64,000 nt of DNA from CAISIP01 sp031396205 (GTDB taxonomy: Bacteria > Pseudomonadota > Gammaproteobacteria > Burkholderiales > Burkholderiaceae_C), in the NCBI GenBank assembly GCA_031396205.1, contig JANNKH010000128.1:1-64000 (forward strand). The letters run 5' to 3'. The translations under genes were made by a program, and so were the position numbers. The notes under the pieces were generated by a model. The model worked only from the letters and a program-made list of their open reading frames with translations, did not search any database and had not been told where the DNA came from. Below, piece by piece: positions 8,280 through 16,441 of this stretch (the stretch's first letter is position 1; each line of letters starts with the position of its first letter).

Positions 8280-8918
8280 ATGTATATGCCAGCCCAATTC
8301 CAGGCCAAGGACCGCGCATTGGCCATCGAACTGATCCGCGCCCATCCGCTGGCGACCCTGATCAGCAATGATGACGCGGGCCTTGCGTACCTGTCCCACT
8401 TGCCGCTGCACCTGGAGCAGCGTGGCGATGCGCTGGTTTTGCTGGGCCATTGCGCCCGACCCAATGCGCATTGGCGCTACCTGCAGGCACGGCCACAAGC
8501 ACTGGTCAGCTTCATGGGGCCACAGGCCTACATGTCGCCACGGGTTTATCCGGATCTAGCGCGGGTGCCGACCTGGAACTACCTCGCAGTGCAATGCACG
8601 GTGCAGGCCAGCCTGATCGACGAACCGCTGCACAAGGATCGGCTGCTCAAGAAACTCATCGGCGACCATGATCCAGACTACCTACCGCAGTGGATCGCGC
8701 TGGGCACCGAGTACCAGCACAAGATGCTGGCCGGTATCGTAGCCTTCGAGCTGCAGGTCACGGACTTGCAATGCAAGCTCAAGCTCAACCAGCACCGGCC
8801 CGAGTCCCATGCGCGCATGCGCGAGATCTATGGCGCGGGCAATGACGACGCGCGCGCGTTGGTGGCCTGGATGGACCGGCTCGGCATGGGTGGCGCCGAC
8901 GACGGCAAACCGGCCTGA
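8280..8918 (+). CDS. FMN-binding negative transcriptional regulator, PaiB family
   Basis: A 212-residue protein starting MYMPAQFQAKD, the usual PaiB N-terminus (hence the ATG at 8280 rather than 8259). It has the flavin-binding split-barrel fold with PLATLISNDDAGLAYLSHLPLHL, GHCARPNAHWR and the conserved YMSPRVYPD-like segment, then VPTWNYLAVQ. The C-terminal region KLKLNQHRPE is typical. B. subtilis PaiB represses sporulation and protease genes; the role in proteobacteria is not settled. It ends 7 bases before the tadA fusion gene, so the two may be co-transcribed. Confidence 0.88.
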   Translation: MYMPAQFQAKDRALAIELIRAHPLATLISNDDAGLAYLSHLPLHLEQRGDALVLLGHCARPNAHWRYLQARPQALVSFMGPQAYMSPRVYPDLARVPTWNYLAVQCTVQASLIDEPLHKDRLLKKLIGDHDPDYLPQWIALGTEYQHKMLAGIVAFELQVTDLQCKLKLNQHRPESHARMREIYGAGNDDARALVAWMDRLGMGGADDGKPA

Positions 8919-8925
8919 GCCGCGA

Positions 8926-10302
8926 ATGAACGACCAGGCCTGGATGCATCTCGCGCTGGGACAGGCTCGCCTGGCTGCAAGCGCGGGAGAAGTGCCAGTC
9001 GGCGCGCTGGTGGTCAGGAACGGGCAGGTTCTCGGTGCCGGCCACAACAGCCCCGTCGCGGAGCACGACCCGACGGCGCACGCAGAAGTCGCCGCGCTGC
9101 GCGCGGCCGCTGCTGCTGTCGGCAACTACCGTCTGGAGGGCTGCACGCTGTATGTGACGCTGGAGCCCTGCACCATGTGTGTTGGCGCAATGCTGCATGC
9201 GCGACTGGCGCGCGTGGTATTCGGCGCAGCAGACGCCAAGAGCGGCGCGGCAGGTTCCGTATGGGACCTCTTTGCAGACCGCCGCCTCAACCACCAGACC
9301 CGCGTCGAAGGCGGTGTACTGGCCGCAGAATGTGGCGCCCTGCTGCAGCAATTTTTTCACGTCAAACGCGAGGAACACCGAATGACCAGCAGCCCACTGC
9401 GCGAGGACGCGCTGCGTACGCCCGACGCCTGTTTTGACAGCCTGCCGGAGTACCCCTGGCCGCCGCACTATGCCAGCGACCTGCCGTCGCTGGCCGGGCT
9501 GCGACTGCACTACCTGGACGAGGGCCCGCGTGACGCGCAGCGCACCTGGTTGTGCCTGCACGGCAATCCGGCATGGAGCTACCTGTACCGCAAGATGATT
9601 CCGGTTTTCCTGGGCGCCGGCGATCGCGTTGTGGCGCCCGACATGCCCGGCTTCGGCAAGAGCGACAAGCCGAAAAAGGACAGCGCCCATTCCTTTGGCT
9701 GGCACCGCCAGGTGTTGCTGGAGCTGGTCGAGCGGCTCGATCTGCAGCGGGTGGTGCTGGTGGTGCAGGATTGGGGCGGCCTGCTCGGCCTGACCATGCC
9801 AATGGCGGCGCCACAGCGCTACCAGGCGCTGCTGGTGATGAACACCATGCTGGCCACCGGTGATGCGCCGCTCGGTGCGGGCTTCCTGGCCTGGCGCGGC
9901 ATGTGCGCGAAAAACCCGGAGTTCGACATCGCGCGTTTGTTCGCGCGCAGCAATCCGCACCTGTCGCAGGCCGAATGCGCCGCCTACATGGCGCCCTATC
10001 CGGATGCCGGCCACCGCGCTGCGACACGTGCGTTTGCGCCGATGGTGCCGGAGTTTGCGGATTCCGACGGCGCGGCGGTGTCGCGTCAGGCGCGCGACTT
10101 CTGGCGCGAACAGTGGCAGGGCCGCAGCATGATGGCTGTGGGCGCACAGGACCCGGTGCTTGGCCTGCCGGTCATGCAGTATGTGCGATCGCAGATCCGC
10201 GGCTGCCCAGAGCCGATGGTGCTGGAGCAGGCGGGCCATTTCGTGCAGGAGCATGGAGCGCCGATCGCCCAGCAGGCGCTGCGCGTGCTGGGCCACGGAT
10301 AA
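8926..10302 (+). CDS. tadA: fusion: tRNA adenosine(34) deaminase TadA and DhlA-type haloalkane dehalogenase
   Basis: One uninterrupted 458-codon frame. Residues 1-152 are a complete TadA, which makes inosine-34 in tRNA-Arg: the zinc motif HAEVAAL lies at residues 52-58 and PCTMC at 81-85. Residues 153-458 form a full alpha/beta-hydrolase close to haloalkane dehalogenase DhlA. The nucleophile Asp lies in VVQDWGG (residue 282), followed by the halide-binding Trp. The second Trp lies in FLAWRG, the acid in GAQDPVLG and the base in AGHFVQEHG. An ATG at 9382 with a GAGGA upstream could restart translation and yield a separate dehalogenase. The order tadA, hydrolase, LD-carboxypeptidase suggests a conserved block. 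Confidence 0.85.
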   Translation: MNDQAWMHLALGQARLAASAGEVPVGALVVRNGQVLGAGHNSPVAEHDPTAHAEVAALRAAAAAVGNYRLEGCTLYVTLEPCTMCVGAMLHARLARVVFGAADAKSGAAGSVWDLFADRRLNHQTRVEGGVLAAECGALLQQFFHVKREEHRMTSSPLREDALRTPDACFDSLPEYPWPPHYASDLPSLAGLRLHYLDEGPRDAQRTWLCLHGNPAWSYLYRKMIPVFLGAGDRVVAPDMPGFGKSDKPKKDSAHSFGWHRQVLLELVERLDLQRVVLVVQDWGGLLGLTMPMAAPQRYQALLVMNTMLATGDAPLGAGFLAWRGMCAKNPEFDIARLFARSNPHLSQAECAAYMAPYPDAGHRAATRAFAPMVPEFADSDGAAVSRQARDFWREQWQGRSMMAVGAQDPVLGLPVMQYVRSQIRGCPEPMVLEQAGHFVQEHGAPIAQQALRVLGHG

Positions 10303-10345
10303 TGGTACGTTGCATGGTGCGGCGCAGTTCGCAACCCGCTTGTCC

Positions 10346-11308
10346 ATGAGTCACATCTACGTCTATTCCCCATCCAGCGCGCAGCGCGACAAGGCCGCTT
10401 TCCGGCGCGGCGTCGCGCGGCTGCGGGCGCTGGGCCATGCGGTCGAGGTCGATCCCGATGCCCTGTCCACTTATATGCGCTTTGCCGGTGACGATGCGAC
10501 CCGGCTGGCGGCCATTCATCGCGCGGCGGCCAGCGGCGCCGATCTGGCGATGACCAGCCGCGGCGGCTATGGCTTGACCCGCATCCTGCCCGCCATCCGA
10601 TACAAGGCGCTGGCCAAGGCGGTGCAACGCGGCACCCGCTTCGTTGGTTTCAGCGACTTCACTGCGTTGCAATGTGCCTTGTACGCGAAGACCGGCGCCG
10701 TCAGCTGGATCGGGCCGGTGGTACATGACGATTTCGGCCGCCCGGATGAGGTCGACGACATCATGCAGGCCTGCCTGGAGGATCTATTGTGCGAACGAGG
10801 CGAGGGCGCCGGCTGGCAACTGCCGCGCAGCACAGCCCGCAAAGTGGCGCCGGGTGCTGCGCCAGTCAAGGCTGCGCCAGGTAAAACGGTATTGGTGCGC
10901 CCCGTGCGCAATGCCGTGCTGTGGGGCGGAAACCTTGCCGTGTTGACCGCCTTGGTCGGCACGCCCTATTTTCCGCAGATCAAGGGCGGTGTGCTGGTGC
11001 TCGAAGACATTGCCGAACACCCGTACCGCATCGAACGCATGCTGACCCAACTGCTGCATGCCGGGGTACTGGCCGCGCAAAAGGCCATCGTGCTGGGCCA
11101 GTTCACGCAGTACCAGCTGGCGCCCAACGACAAGGGTTTCAAGCTGCAGAGCGTTGTCGACTGGTTGCGCAGCCAGGTCAAGGTGCCGGTATTGACGCAA
11201 CTGCCGATCGGCCATGTGCCGACCAAGGTGGTATTGCCGTTCGGGTTGCAGGTGGACCTGCTAGTGGATGGGCGCGACGCGCTGATCTACTGGGGTGGCC
11301 CGCACTGA
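10346..11308 (+). CDS. ldcA: LD-carboxypeptidase (peptidase family S66)
   Basis: A 320-residue member of the MccF/LdcA family, which trims the terminal D-Ala from murein tetrapeptides in the cytoplasm during peptidoglycan recycling. The nucleophile elbow TSRGGYGLTRIL (Ser near residue 69) is present, as are the GGNLAVLTALVGTPY segment and the Glu-containing VLEDIAEHPYRIERML. The catalytic His is expected in the IGHVPTK stretch near the C-terminus. The chosen ATG at 10346 gives the family start YVYSPSSA. It follows the tadA fusion by 43 bases. Confidence 0.9.
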   Translation: MSHIYVYSPSSAQRDKAAFRRGVARLRALGHAVEVDPDALSTYMRFAGDDATRLAAIHRAAASGADLAMTSRGGYGLTRILPAIRYKALAKAVQRGTRFVGFSDFTALQCALYAKTGAVSWIGPVVHDDFGRPDEVDDIMQACLEDLLCERGEGAGWQLPRSTARKVAPGAAPVKAAPGKTVLVRPVRNAVLWGGNLAVLTALVGTPYFPQIKGGVLVLEDIAEHPYRIERMLTQLLHAGVLAAQKAIVLGQFTQYQLAPNDKGFKLQSVVDWLRSQVKVPVLTQLPIGHVPTKVVLPFGLQVDLLVDGRDALIYWGGPH

Positions 11309-11349
11309 CCGACGCACGGCGCTGGCTTGCCAAGCGACCTTGCACCACC

Positions 11350-12087
11350 ATGAGCAGTGCGCCCGCTTGCCGGATCGACCATCTGGCCATCACCGCGCCC
11401 AGCCTGGCGTCGGGTGCAGCTTGGGTGCAGCACGAACTGGGCGTGCAACCCGAGCCCGGCGGCGAGCACCCTTTGATGGGCACGCACAACGTGTTGTTGC
11501 GGCTGGGTGAGGACATCTATCTGGAAGTCATCGCGGTCAACCCCAAGGCAGCCGGGCCGGCGCGGCCGCGCTGGTTCGGTCTGGACTCTGTGACCCAGGA
11601 CGCGATGCCCTGCCTGCGAACCTGGGTTGCGCGTTGCGCGGACATCGGCTCGAGCCTGGCGGCGGCGGGCGAAGATCTTGGCACGATAACCGAGATGCAC
11701 CGGGGCGCCCTGCAGTGGTTGATCACGATCCCCGATGACGGTAATCCCCCGATCGGCGGCGTGGCGCCAGCGCTGATCGAATGGACGACCGGACCTCATC
11801 CAGCTTCCCGATTGCGGGACCATTGTCTGCGCCTGGAGTGTCTGGAGTTGTTGCATCCGCAGCCGCATCGGGTAATGGCCTTGCTCGAGGCGATCGGCAT
11901 GGATGCGATGGTCCAGGTGCGGCGCCGCCCCGACGGTCAGGAGCCGGCGCTGGTGGCGCATGTGTCAACTCCGGCCGGGCCGCGGCAATTGTCGGTTGCC
12001 CAATCACGCTGGCCGGGCGGCGGCGGCGGACCTGACAACGCCCGAACACCAGATTTGCGGGCTGCACCTCATTGCCAATGGCTTTAG
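11350..12087 (+). CDS. VOC family (glyoxalase-like domain) protein
   Basis: A 245-residue protein with CRIDHLAITAPSLASGAAWV at the N-terminus and MGTHNVLLRLGEDIYLEVIAVNP, the pattern of the glyoxalase-like domain PF13468. A second beta-alpha unit follows (HCLRLECLELLHPQPHRVMALL). The metal-binding His of IDHLAI and the Glu of YLEVIAV are present. Function is unknown. The last 20 or so residues, glycine-rich and then unrelated to the family, run into the 5' edge of a PEP-CTERM gene fragment in another frame, so the natural 3' end may have been lost in a fusion event. Confidence 0.8.
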   Translation: MSSAPACRIDHLAITAPSLASGAAWVQHELGVQPEPGGEHPLMGTHNVLLRLGEDIYLEVIAVNPKAAGPARPRWFGLDSVTQDAMPCLRTWVARCADIGSSLAAAGEDLGTITEMHRGALQWLITIPDDGNPPIGGVAPALIEWTTGPHPASRLRDHCLRLECLELLHPQPHRVMALLEAIGMDAMVQVRRRPDGQEPALVAHVSTPAGPRQLSVAQSRWPGGGGGPDNARTPDLRAAPHCQWL

Positions 12088-12325
12088 TTTTGGTGACCTT
12101 GCGGCCGTCGGCCCGGACAATGCGTTCTACATCTCCACCCAGCAGGTGAGGCTGAACGATGGCTCGTCCCGGGGCGCCTGGAACGTGGTCCGGCTTGAAC
12201 TGGTGACTGGCGGCGGCTTTGGCAATGAGCAGGTTCCCGAACCGGGCACACTGGCCCTGGTTGCGGTGGCAATGGCCGGCATGGGATGCGTGCAACGGCG
12301 CCGTTACACCCAAGCAGCTGGCTAG
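12030..12325 (+). pseudogene. PEP-CTERM protein fragment, 5' truncated
   Basis: A frame without any start codon encodes about 98 residues ending in a classic PEP-CTERM sorting signal: EQVPEPGTLALVAVAMAGM, then a Cys and the basic tail QRRRYTQAAG before TAG at 12323. The upstream part (NGFSFGDLAAVGPDNAFYIS) looks like the end of an exported beta-rich domain. The N-terminus with signal peptide is missing and the 5' edge overlaps the VOC gene, so this is the tail of a gene cut by a deletion. Exosortase would recognise such a tail in an intact protein. Confidence 0.7.
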
Positions 12326-12435
12326 TCGGCAGCCCGCTGGCGCAACACCGTGGTGCCGTGAGCTTGCGCTCTTGGCTCTAGTAGCGTGGCGCAACGGCGC
12401 AACGGCGCGAAGGCGCGTCGCCATAGCAGCCGGGT

Positions 12436-13404
12436 CTATTGCGGCTCGATCTTCGCGTCGCGAATCGCCTTGGCCCATTTGGCGGTCTCGGCGACACTGC
12501 GCTTGGCCAGGTCGGCCGGCGTGCCCGGTTCGGTGGCAAACCCGAGGGCCGCAAATTTTTCCTGGATGTCCTTGTTTTGCGCCGCTGCGTTCACCGCCTG
12601 GTTCAGCCTGGCAATGATGTCGGGCGGTGTGCCGGCGGGTGCGAAGGCGGCGAAATAGGCGATCAACTCGTAGTCCTTCAGACCCAGCGCCTCGTTGACG
12701 GTCGGAATGTCCGGAACCACTGGCGAGCGCTTGGTCGAAGTGACCGCCAGGCCGCGGATCTTGCCGCCCTTGATCTGCGGCACGGTGACCGCGAAGTCGG
12801 CGCTGAACATCATGACCTGACCACCGATCAGATCGGTCATCGCGGCCGGGCCGCTCTTGTACGGCACATTCGTCATCTCGATACCGGCCATGCTGGCCAG
12901 CACGCTGGCGGACACCAGCTGCGATGTGCTCGCGCTGGCGAAGGTCACGTCGCCCGGCTTTGCCTTGGCCAGCGCAACAAACTCCTTCAGTGTCTTGGCC
13001 GGCACGTCGTTGTTGACGGTGACGATCAGCGGCACCGAACCCATGTAGGCGATGGGTGCGAACGCCGTGTCCTGGTCATAGGGCAGGGCTTTCATGAGGC
13101 TCTTGAGCGCAGCGTTCGTGCTGTTGGTGCCGAACAGGAAGGTGTAGCCATCCGGTGCGGACTTGGCGACGGCGTCGGCGCCCAGCATGCCGTTGACGCC
13201 GGGCTTGTTTTCGACCACGACGGTCTGTCCCAGGGTCTCGGACATCTTGGCGGCGAACGCGCGGCCGATCTGGTCGGTGGCGCTGCCGGCTGCGAAAGGC
13301 ACGATGGCCTTGATCGGTTTGCTGGGGTAGGGCTGGGCGAGGGCGGTCGGGCCGGCCAGCGCAAGGATCGAGAACAGGGCGAAGGAGCGGAGTCCGAGAC
13401 GCAT
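12436..13404 (-). CDS. Bug/TctC family tripartite tricarboxylate transporter receptor
   Basis: A 322-residue periplasmic receptor with signal peptide (MRLGLRSFALFSILALAGPTALAQ). The mature part has the family signatures YPSKPIKAIVPFAAGSATD, VVENKPGVNGMLGADAVAKS, a TNVPYKSGPAAMTDLIGGQV block and VVPDIPTVNEAL. These receptors are hugely expanded in Burkholderiales, often as orphans without TctA/TctB, as here. They bind small carboxylates or aromatics; the ligand cannot be predicted. Confidence 0.92.
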   Translation of the reverse strand: MRLGLRSFALFSILALAGPTALAQPYPSKPIKAIVPFAAGSATDQIGRAFAAKMSETLGQTVVVENKPGVNGMLGADAVAKSAPDGYTFLFGTNSTNAALKSLMKALPYDQDTAFAPIAYMGSVPLIVTVNNDVPAKTLKEFVALAKAKPGDVTFASASTSQLVSASVLASMAGIEMTNVPYKSGPAAMTDLIGGQVMMFSADFAVTVPQIKGGKIRGLAVTSTKRSPVVPDIPTVNEALGLKDYELIAYFAAFAPAGTPPDIIARLNQAVNAAAQNKDIQEKFAALGFATEPGTPADLAKRSVAETAKWAKAIRDAKIEPQ

Positions 13405-13845
13405 GACGGTTTCCTTGAAGTGGGGAAGAAGTATCGAGCGGGAAGTTTAGGGCAATCCGCCCGCGATCCGGATATGCAGGACTGCCAGCCACAGGGTCTT
13501 GCCACGGGCATCGAGCGCCAGTGAACGGGTCACGTCGACGGCGAGCGCATCATGCAGTACACACAACAGCACGCCCAATTCGGGCAGGGTGTAGCGGGTG
13601 ACCGCAACCAGGACGATACAAAAGTTGCGCGTATGACATGGCCCTGTCAAGAAAAACTGTGCCAATAGCCGATGGTGCTGCTGCCGGACCCGCGCACAGC
13701 ACTTGGGGATTGCACGTTGCGCCAACGGCGGGGAAAGCAGCGCTGTGTGCGAGCCTGCGATTTTGCGCTTGAGGTCTCGTCTTTCGCGCATGATCGGGCG
13801 ATCGTCGTCCGGGACAGCCCGGTCATTTTGCAAAGGAGGCCCTGC
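13405..13845. other. intergenic region between the Bug receptor and the guanidinium exporter
   Basis: About 440 bases between two divergently oriented genes. No convincing gene was found. Minus-strand frames exist but match nothing known. At 13809-13822 there is a perfect 5-bp hairpin with loop ACAG just ahead of an excellent ribosome site (AAAGGAGG, 13832-13839) for the exporter. The loop does not fit the ACGR loops of the guanidine-II riboswitch, so it is left unassigned. Confidence 0.4.
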
Positions 13846-14166
13846 ATGACCTGGATCTACCTGTTGATGGCTGGCTTGCTGGAAATCGTTTGGGCCTTCA
13901 CGATGAAACAGTCGCAGGGCTTTACGCGGCTGATTCCCAGCGCCATCACCATGGTGGCGATGGTCGCCGGTTTTGTGCTGTTGTCGCTGGCGATGCGAAC
14001 CCTGCCGCTTGGCACGGCCTATACGATCTGGACCGGTATTGGCGCAGTGGGGGCGTTTGTGGTGGGTGTCGTTTTTCTCGGTGAGTCGTTATCGGCCGGC
14101 CGCGTCGTTGCCGCAGTGTTGATCGTGGCGGGGTTGGTGTTGATGAAGCTGAGCAGTCCGCACTGA
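13846..14166 (+). CDS. gdx: SMR family guanidinium exporter (Gdx/SugE)
   Basis: A 106-residue small multidrug resistance protein with four transmembrane helices. Helix 1 contains LLMAGLLEIVWAF with the essential membrane glutamate at position 13. The segment TLPLGTAYTIWTGIGAVGAF in helix 3 is the hallmark of the Gdx/SugE branch, whose members exchange guanidinium for protons as dual-topology dimers. The ATG at 13846 is preceded by a strong AAAGGAGG. Confidence 0.9.
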   Translation: MTWIYLLMAGLLEIVWAFTMKQSQGFTRLIPSAITMVAMVAGFVLLSLAMRTLPLGTAYTIWTGIGAVGAFVVGVVFLGESLSAGRVVAAVLIVAGLVLMKLSSPH

Positions 14167-14176
14167 GCTGCCGCTA

Positions 14177-14593
14177 TCAGACTACGGCGCGCCGACGTCG
14201 CCGTGCCGGCGCAGCCGCCTTCCAGGTTTCCAGACTGTCACCGACGATGTCCATCGCCGCCCGGCAGGTGGCGGGGTCTTCGTCATTGGCGATCATCAGT
14301 GCTGCGCGATCGAATGCGGCCGATAGAAGGGCCGCCAGCGCATGCACCACTGCATGCGAGCGCCGGCGCCGGTCCAGCGCCGCCAACAGGCCTTCGCGGA
14401 GTTCCTTGGCGCCGCAGGCCTCGCTCAGTGCCAGTACCTGGGCTGTTGACAGGACCGCCGGCGCCTCCCGCAGCAGAATCCGGGCCCGTCCGCCATCGGC
14501 CATGGCGGCAAAATAGTTGCGGGCCCCGGTACGCAGTTCCTCGAATGCCGATCCTGCGCTCGCTGCGCGACGAGGCGTTCGGACAACGGCACT
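14177..14593 (-). pseudogene. TetR family regulator C-terminal fragment
   Basis: The open minus-strand frame (14593 to 14177) encodes FEELRTGARNYFAAM, ARILLREAPAVL and LLSAAFDRAALMIANDED. These match the ligand-binding half of TetR regulators, including the ILLREAPAVL helix and the DEDP turn. The N-terminal helix-turn-helix is absent: an in-frame TGA at 14594-14596 precedes the fragment and no HTH is seen further upstream. An ATG at 14503 could still give a 108-residue product without DNA-binding ability. Most likely a decayed regulator. Confidence 0.5.
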
Positions 14594-14759
14594 TCATCAC
14601 CGCGATCCGAATGGTGTGCTGATCGATGTGATCAAGCCAATACCTGCGACCGGGGAGTTTGCTTCGCAGTATGCTGGGGGTGCAACCGCTTGATACCGTG
14701 TCCATGCAGCGGGTCGAACACCGGCGCGTGCGTCCAATTGCCATTTGAAAGTCCAGCCC

Positions 14760-15149
14760 ATGCCCAGCACCGATACCCTTGATCGCTTCATCGCCCGGGT
14801 CGAAGAAAACGCGCACGCCGAGGCGATTGAGGAGTTCTACACCGCCTACGCGACGATGCAGGAAAATCGCGCAGCTCCGCGGGCCGGGCGCGACCTGCTG
14901 GCGGCCCATGAGCGCAAGGTACTGGCGCGGGCGAAGTCGGTTTACTCGCAATGCATCCGGCCGGTGTTTGTCAACGGCAACCATGTGGTGCTGCGCTGGC
15001 TTTTTCGGTTCGAGTGGCTGGACGGTACCCACAGCGAGATCGAGGAGCTGGCCTACCAGCGCTGGGACGGCGAACGGATTGACGAGGAGCAGTTCTTCTA
15101 TGACCCGGCGCAGGCGCTTGCACGCAGGCCGGTAACAACCGAACCGTGA
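14760..15149 (+). CDS. SnoaL-like/NTF2-fold protein
   Basis: A 129-residue protein with the SnoaL-like arrangement: an N-terminal helix DTLDRFIARVEENAHAEAIEEFY, then YATMQENRAAPRAG, and beta strands HVVLRWLFRFEWLDGTHSEIEELAYQRW. SnoaL-like proteins range from polyketide cyclases to proteins of unknown activity; no catalytic residues can be assigned with certainty. ATG 14760 is preferred to a TTG at 14745. Confidence 0.75.
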   Translation: MPSTDTLDRFIARVEENAHAEAIEEFYTAYATMQENRAAPRAGRDLLAAHERKVLARAKSVYSQCIRPVFVNGNHVVLRWLFRFEWLDGTHSEIEELAYQRWDGERIDEEQFFYDPAQALARRPVTTEP

Positions 15150-15264
15150 CAGACGATCGCCTTGCACGGCCGGTGCGCTGCTGTCGATCCGGCGGGCGGT
15201 CGATCGTCATGCAATACATCCTGCCTTCGCGAAGGCCCTGGTAACGCACGCAAAGGAACCGATC

Positions 15265-15711
15265 ATGGCCACTGGTACTGTCAACCTGCACCGCGTTCTA
15301 AGCTGCAAGCCCGAGCGGGCCTACCGCGCGTTCCTGGAGCCGGACGCGATGGCCAAATGGCCGCCTCCATTTGGCTTTACCTGCAAGGTGCATCCTATGG
15401 ATCCGCAGCTTGGCGGAACCTACCGGATGTCGTACACGAATTTTTCAACCGGCAAGGGCCATACCTTTGGCGGCGCGTACCGCGAACTGGTCCCGAACGA
15501 GCGTATCTGCCATACCGATCGTTTTGACGATCCGGGCCTGCCCGGCGATATGTGCACCACGATCTCCCTGCGTCCGGTGCTCTGCGGAACCGAGCTCACG
15601 ATTGTCCAGCAAGGTGTGCCCGAGTTGATTCCGGTCGAGACGTGTTACCTCGGCTGGCAGGAATCGCTCGAGCAGCTGGCAAGGCTGGTCGAGCCCGAGA
15701 TTGCGGATTGA
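15265..15711 (+). CDS. SRPBCC family protein (AHSA1-like)
   Basis: A 148-residue START/AHSA1-fold protein. It shows VNLHRVLSCKPERAYRAFLEPDAMAKWPPP at the N-terminus, LGGTYRMSYTN in the middle, and the C-terminal GWQESLEQLARLVEPE helix typical of this family. It would hold a hydrophobic ligand in its cavity; the ligand is unknown. It follows the SnoaL-like gene by 115 bases on the same strand. Confidence 0.85.
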   Translation: MATGTVNLHRVLSCKPERAYRAFLEPDAMAKWPPPFGFTCKVHPMDPQLGGTYRMSYTNFSTGKGHTFGGAYRELVPNERICHTDRFDDPGLPGDMCTTISLRPVLCGTELTIVQQGVPELIPVETCYLGWQESLEQLARLVEPEIAD

Positions 15712-15775
15712 TTCCAACAGAAACAGGACCCTGGGTGACGGCGCGGAACCAATCCGCAGCCATCGACCAGCGTGC

Positions 15776-16441
15776 ATGACCGTTTTCAGAACTGGCGGCG
15801 CAACCAGCCTGGGCGCCTGGTGCGTGGCCGCTGCGCAGGCCGCGACGCCCGGCTTTGCGCAACGCTGCGATGCGCTGCTGGCCCAGGCGCGCATCGCCGT
15901 GGTGTTCGAGGATGCTGCTGTCACGCGAGACAACGGCCGCAGCCTGGAGGAACTCAAGAACCTGTCGGGCCAGTCGTCCAGTGCCTACCACCAGGTCTAT
16001 GGGCTGACACAGGCACAAACGAGGACCGGGTATTCCCTGCGCGCGGCGCTGCTGGTCGATGCCGGTGGCGCTGTCTGCGCGGTGCCCTCGCTGGATGTGA
16101 AGGTCGCCGTGGTCGGTCTGACGGTTTACCTGGCGCGGGAACTCGACAACGCATGCAAGCGCGCCATCGTCGAGGAACACGAGCAAGAGCATGTCGGCGT
16201 CTGGCGCAGCCACCTGCGCACCGGCGCGCGGCTGCTGGAGCCGCTGCTGCGCGACAAGCTGGGTCAGTCCTTTCAATTTGCGTCAGCCGAGGCCGCGAAG
16301 TCTGGATTGCGAGGCCAGGTCGACGCGGTACTCAACCCCTTGCTCAAGCAGTTGCAGGACGGCATAGTCCTGGCGAATCGGCAGATCGATTCACCGCAGT
16401 CGTACCAGTCCACGGCGCAGAGGCTCAATGCCTGTCCATGA
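15776..16441 (+). CDS. exported protein of unknown function with an HExxH motif
   Basis: A 221-residue protein, not recognised as a named family. A likely signal peptide covers residues 1-23 (ending AAAQAATPG). At about residue 142 there is EEHEQEHVGVWRSHL, containing H-E-x-x-H, the zinc-binding motif of many metallopeptidases, preceded by a Cys. It may be a small periplasmic zinc peptidase, or the motif may be structural. The ATG at 15776 is preferred because it begins the signal peptide. The rest of the protein is helical, with a C-terminal LLKQLQDGIVLANRQID segment. Confidence 0.6.
   Translation: MTVFRTGGATSLGAWCVAAAQAATPGFAQRCDALLAQARIAVVFEDAAVTRDNGRSLEELKNLSGQSSSAYHQVYGLTQAQTRTGYSLRAALLVDAGGAVCAVPSLDVKVAVVGLTVYLARELDNACKRAIVEEHEQEHVGVWRSHLRTGARLLEPLLRDKLGQSFQFASAEAAKSGLRGQVDAVLNPLLKQLQDGIVLANRQIDSPQSYQSTAQRLNACP

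Noticed and set aside
8785..10347. Very long minus-strand frame of 520 codons antisense to the tadA fusion
   Set aside because: The plus-strand proteins are clearly recognised; the antisense frame is His/Arg/Gln-rich and lacks any family signature.
12383..12420. Short GGCGCAACGGCGC-type repeat near the Bug gene end
   Set aside because: Only two to three imperfect copies; not a CRISPR, and too short for an assigned function.
13809..13822. Hairpin ahead of gdx considered as a guanidine-II riboswitch
   Set aside because: The stem is perfect but the loop is ACAG instead of ACGR, and the needed second hairpin with an ACGR loop is absent.
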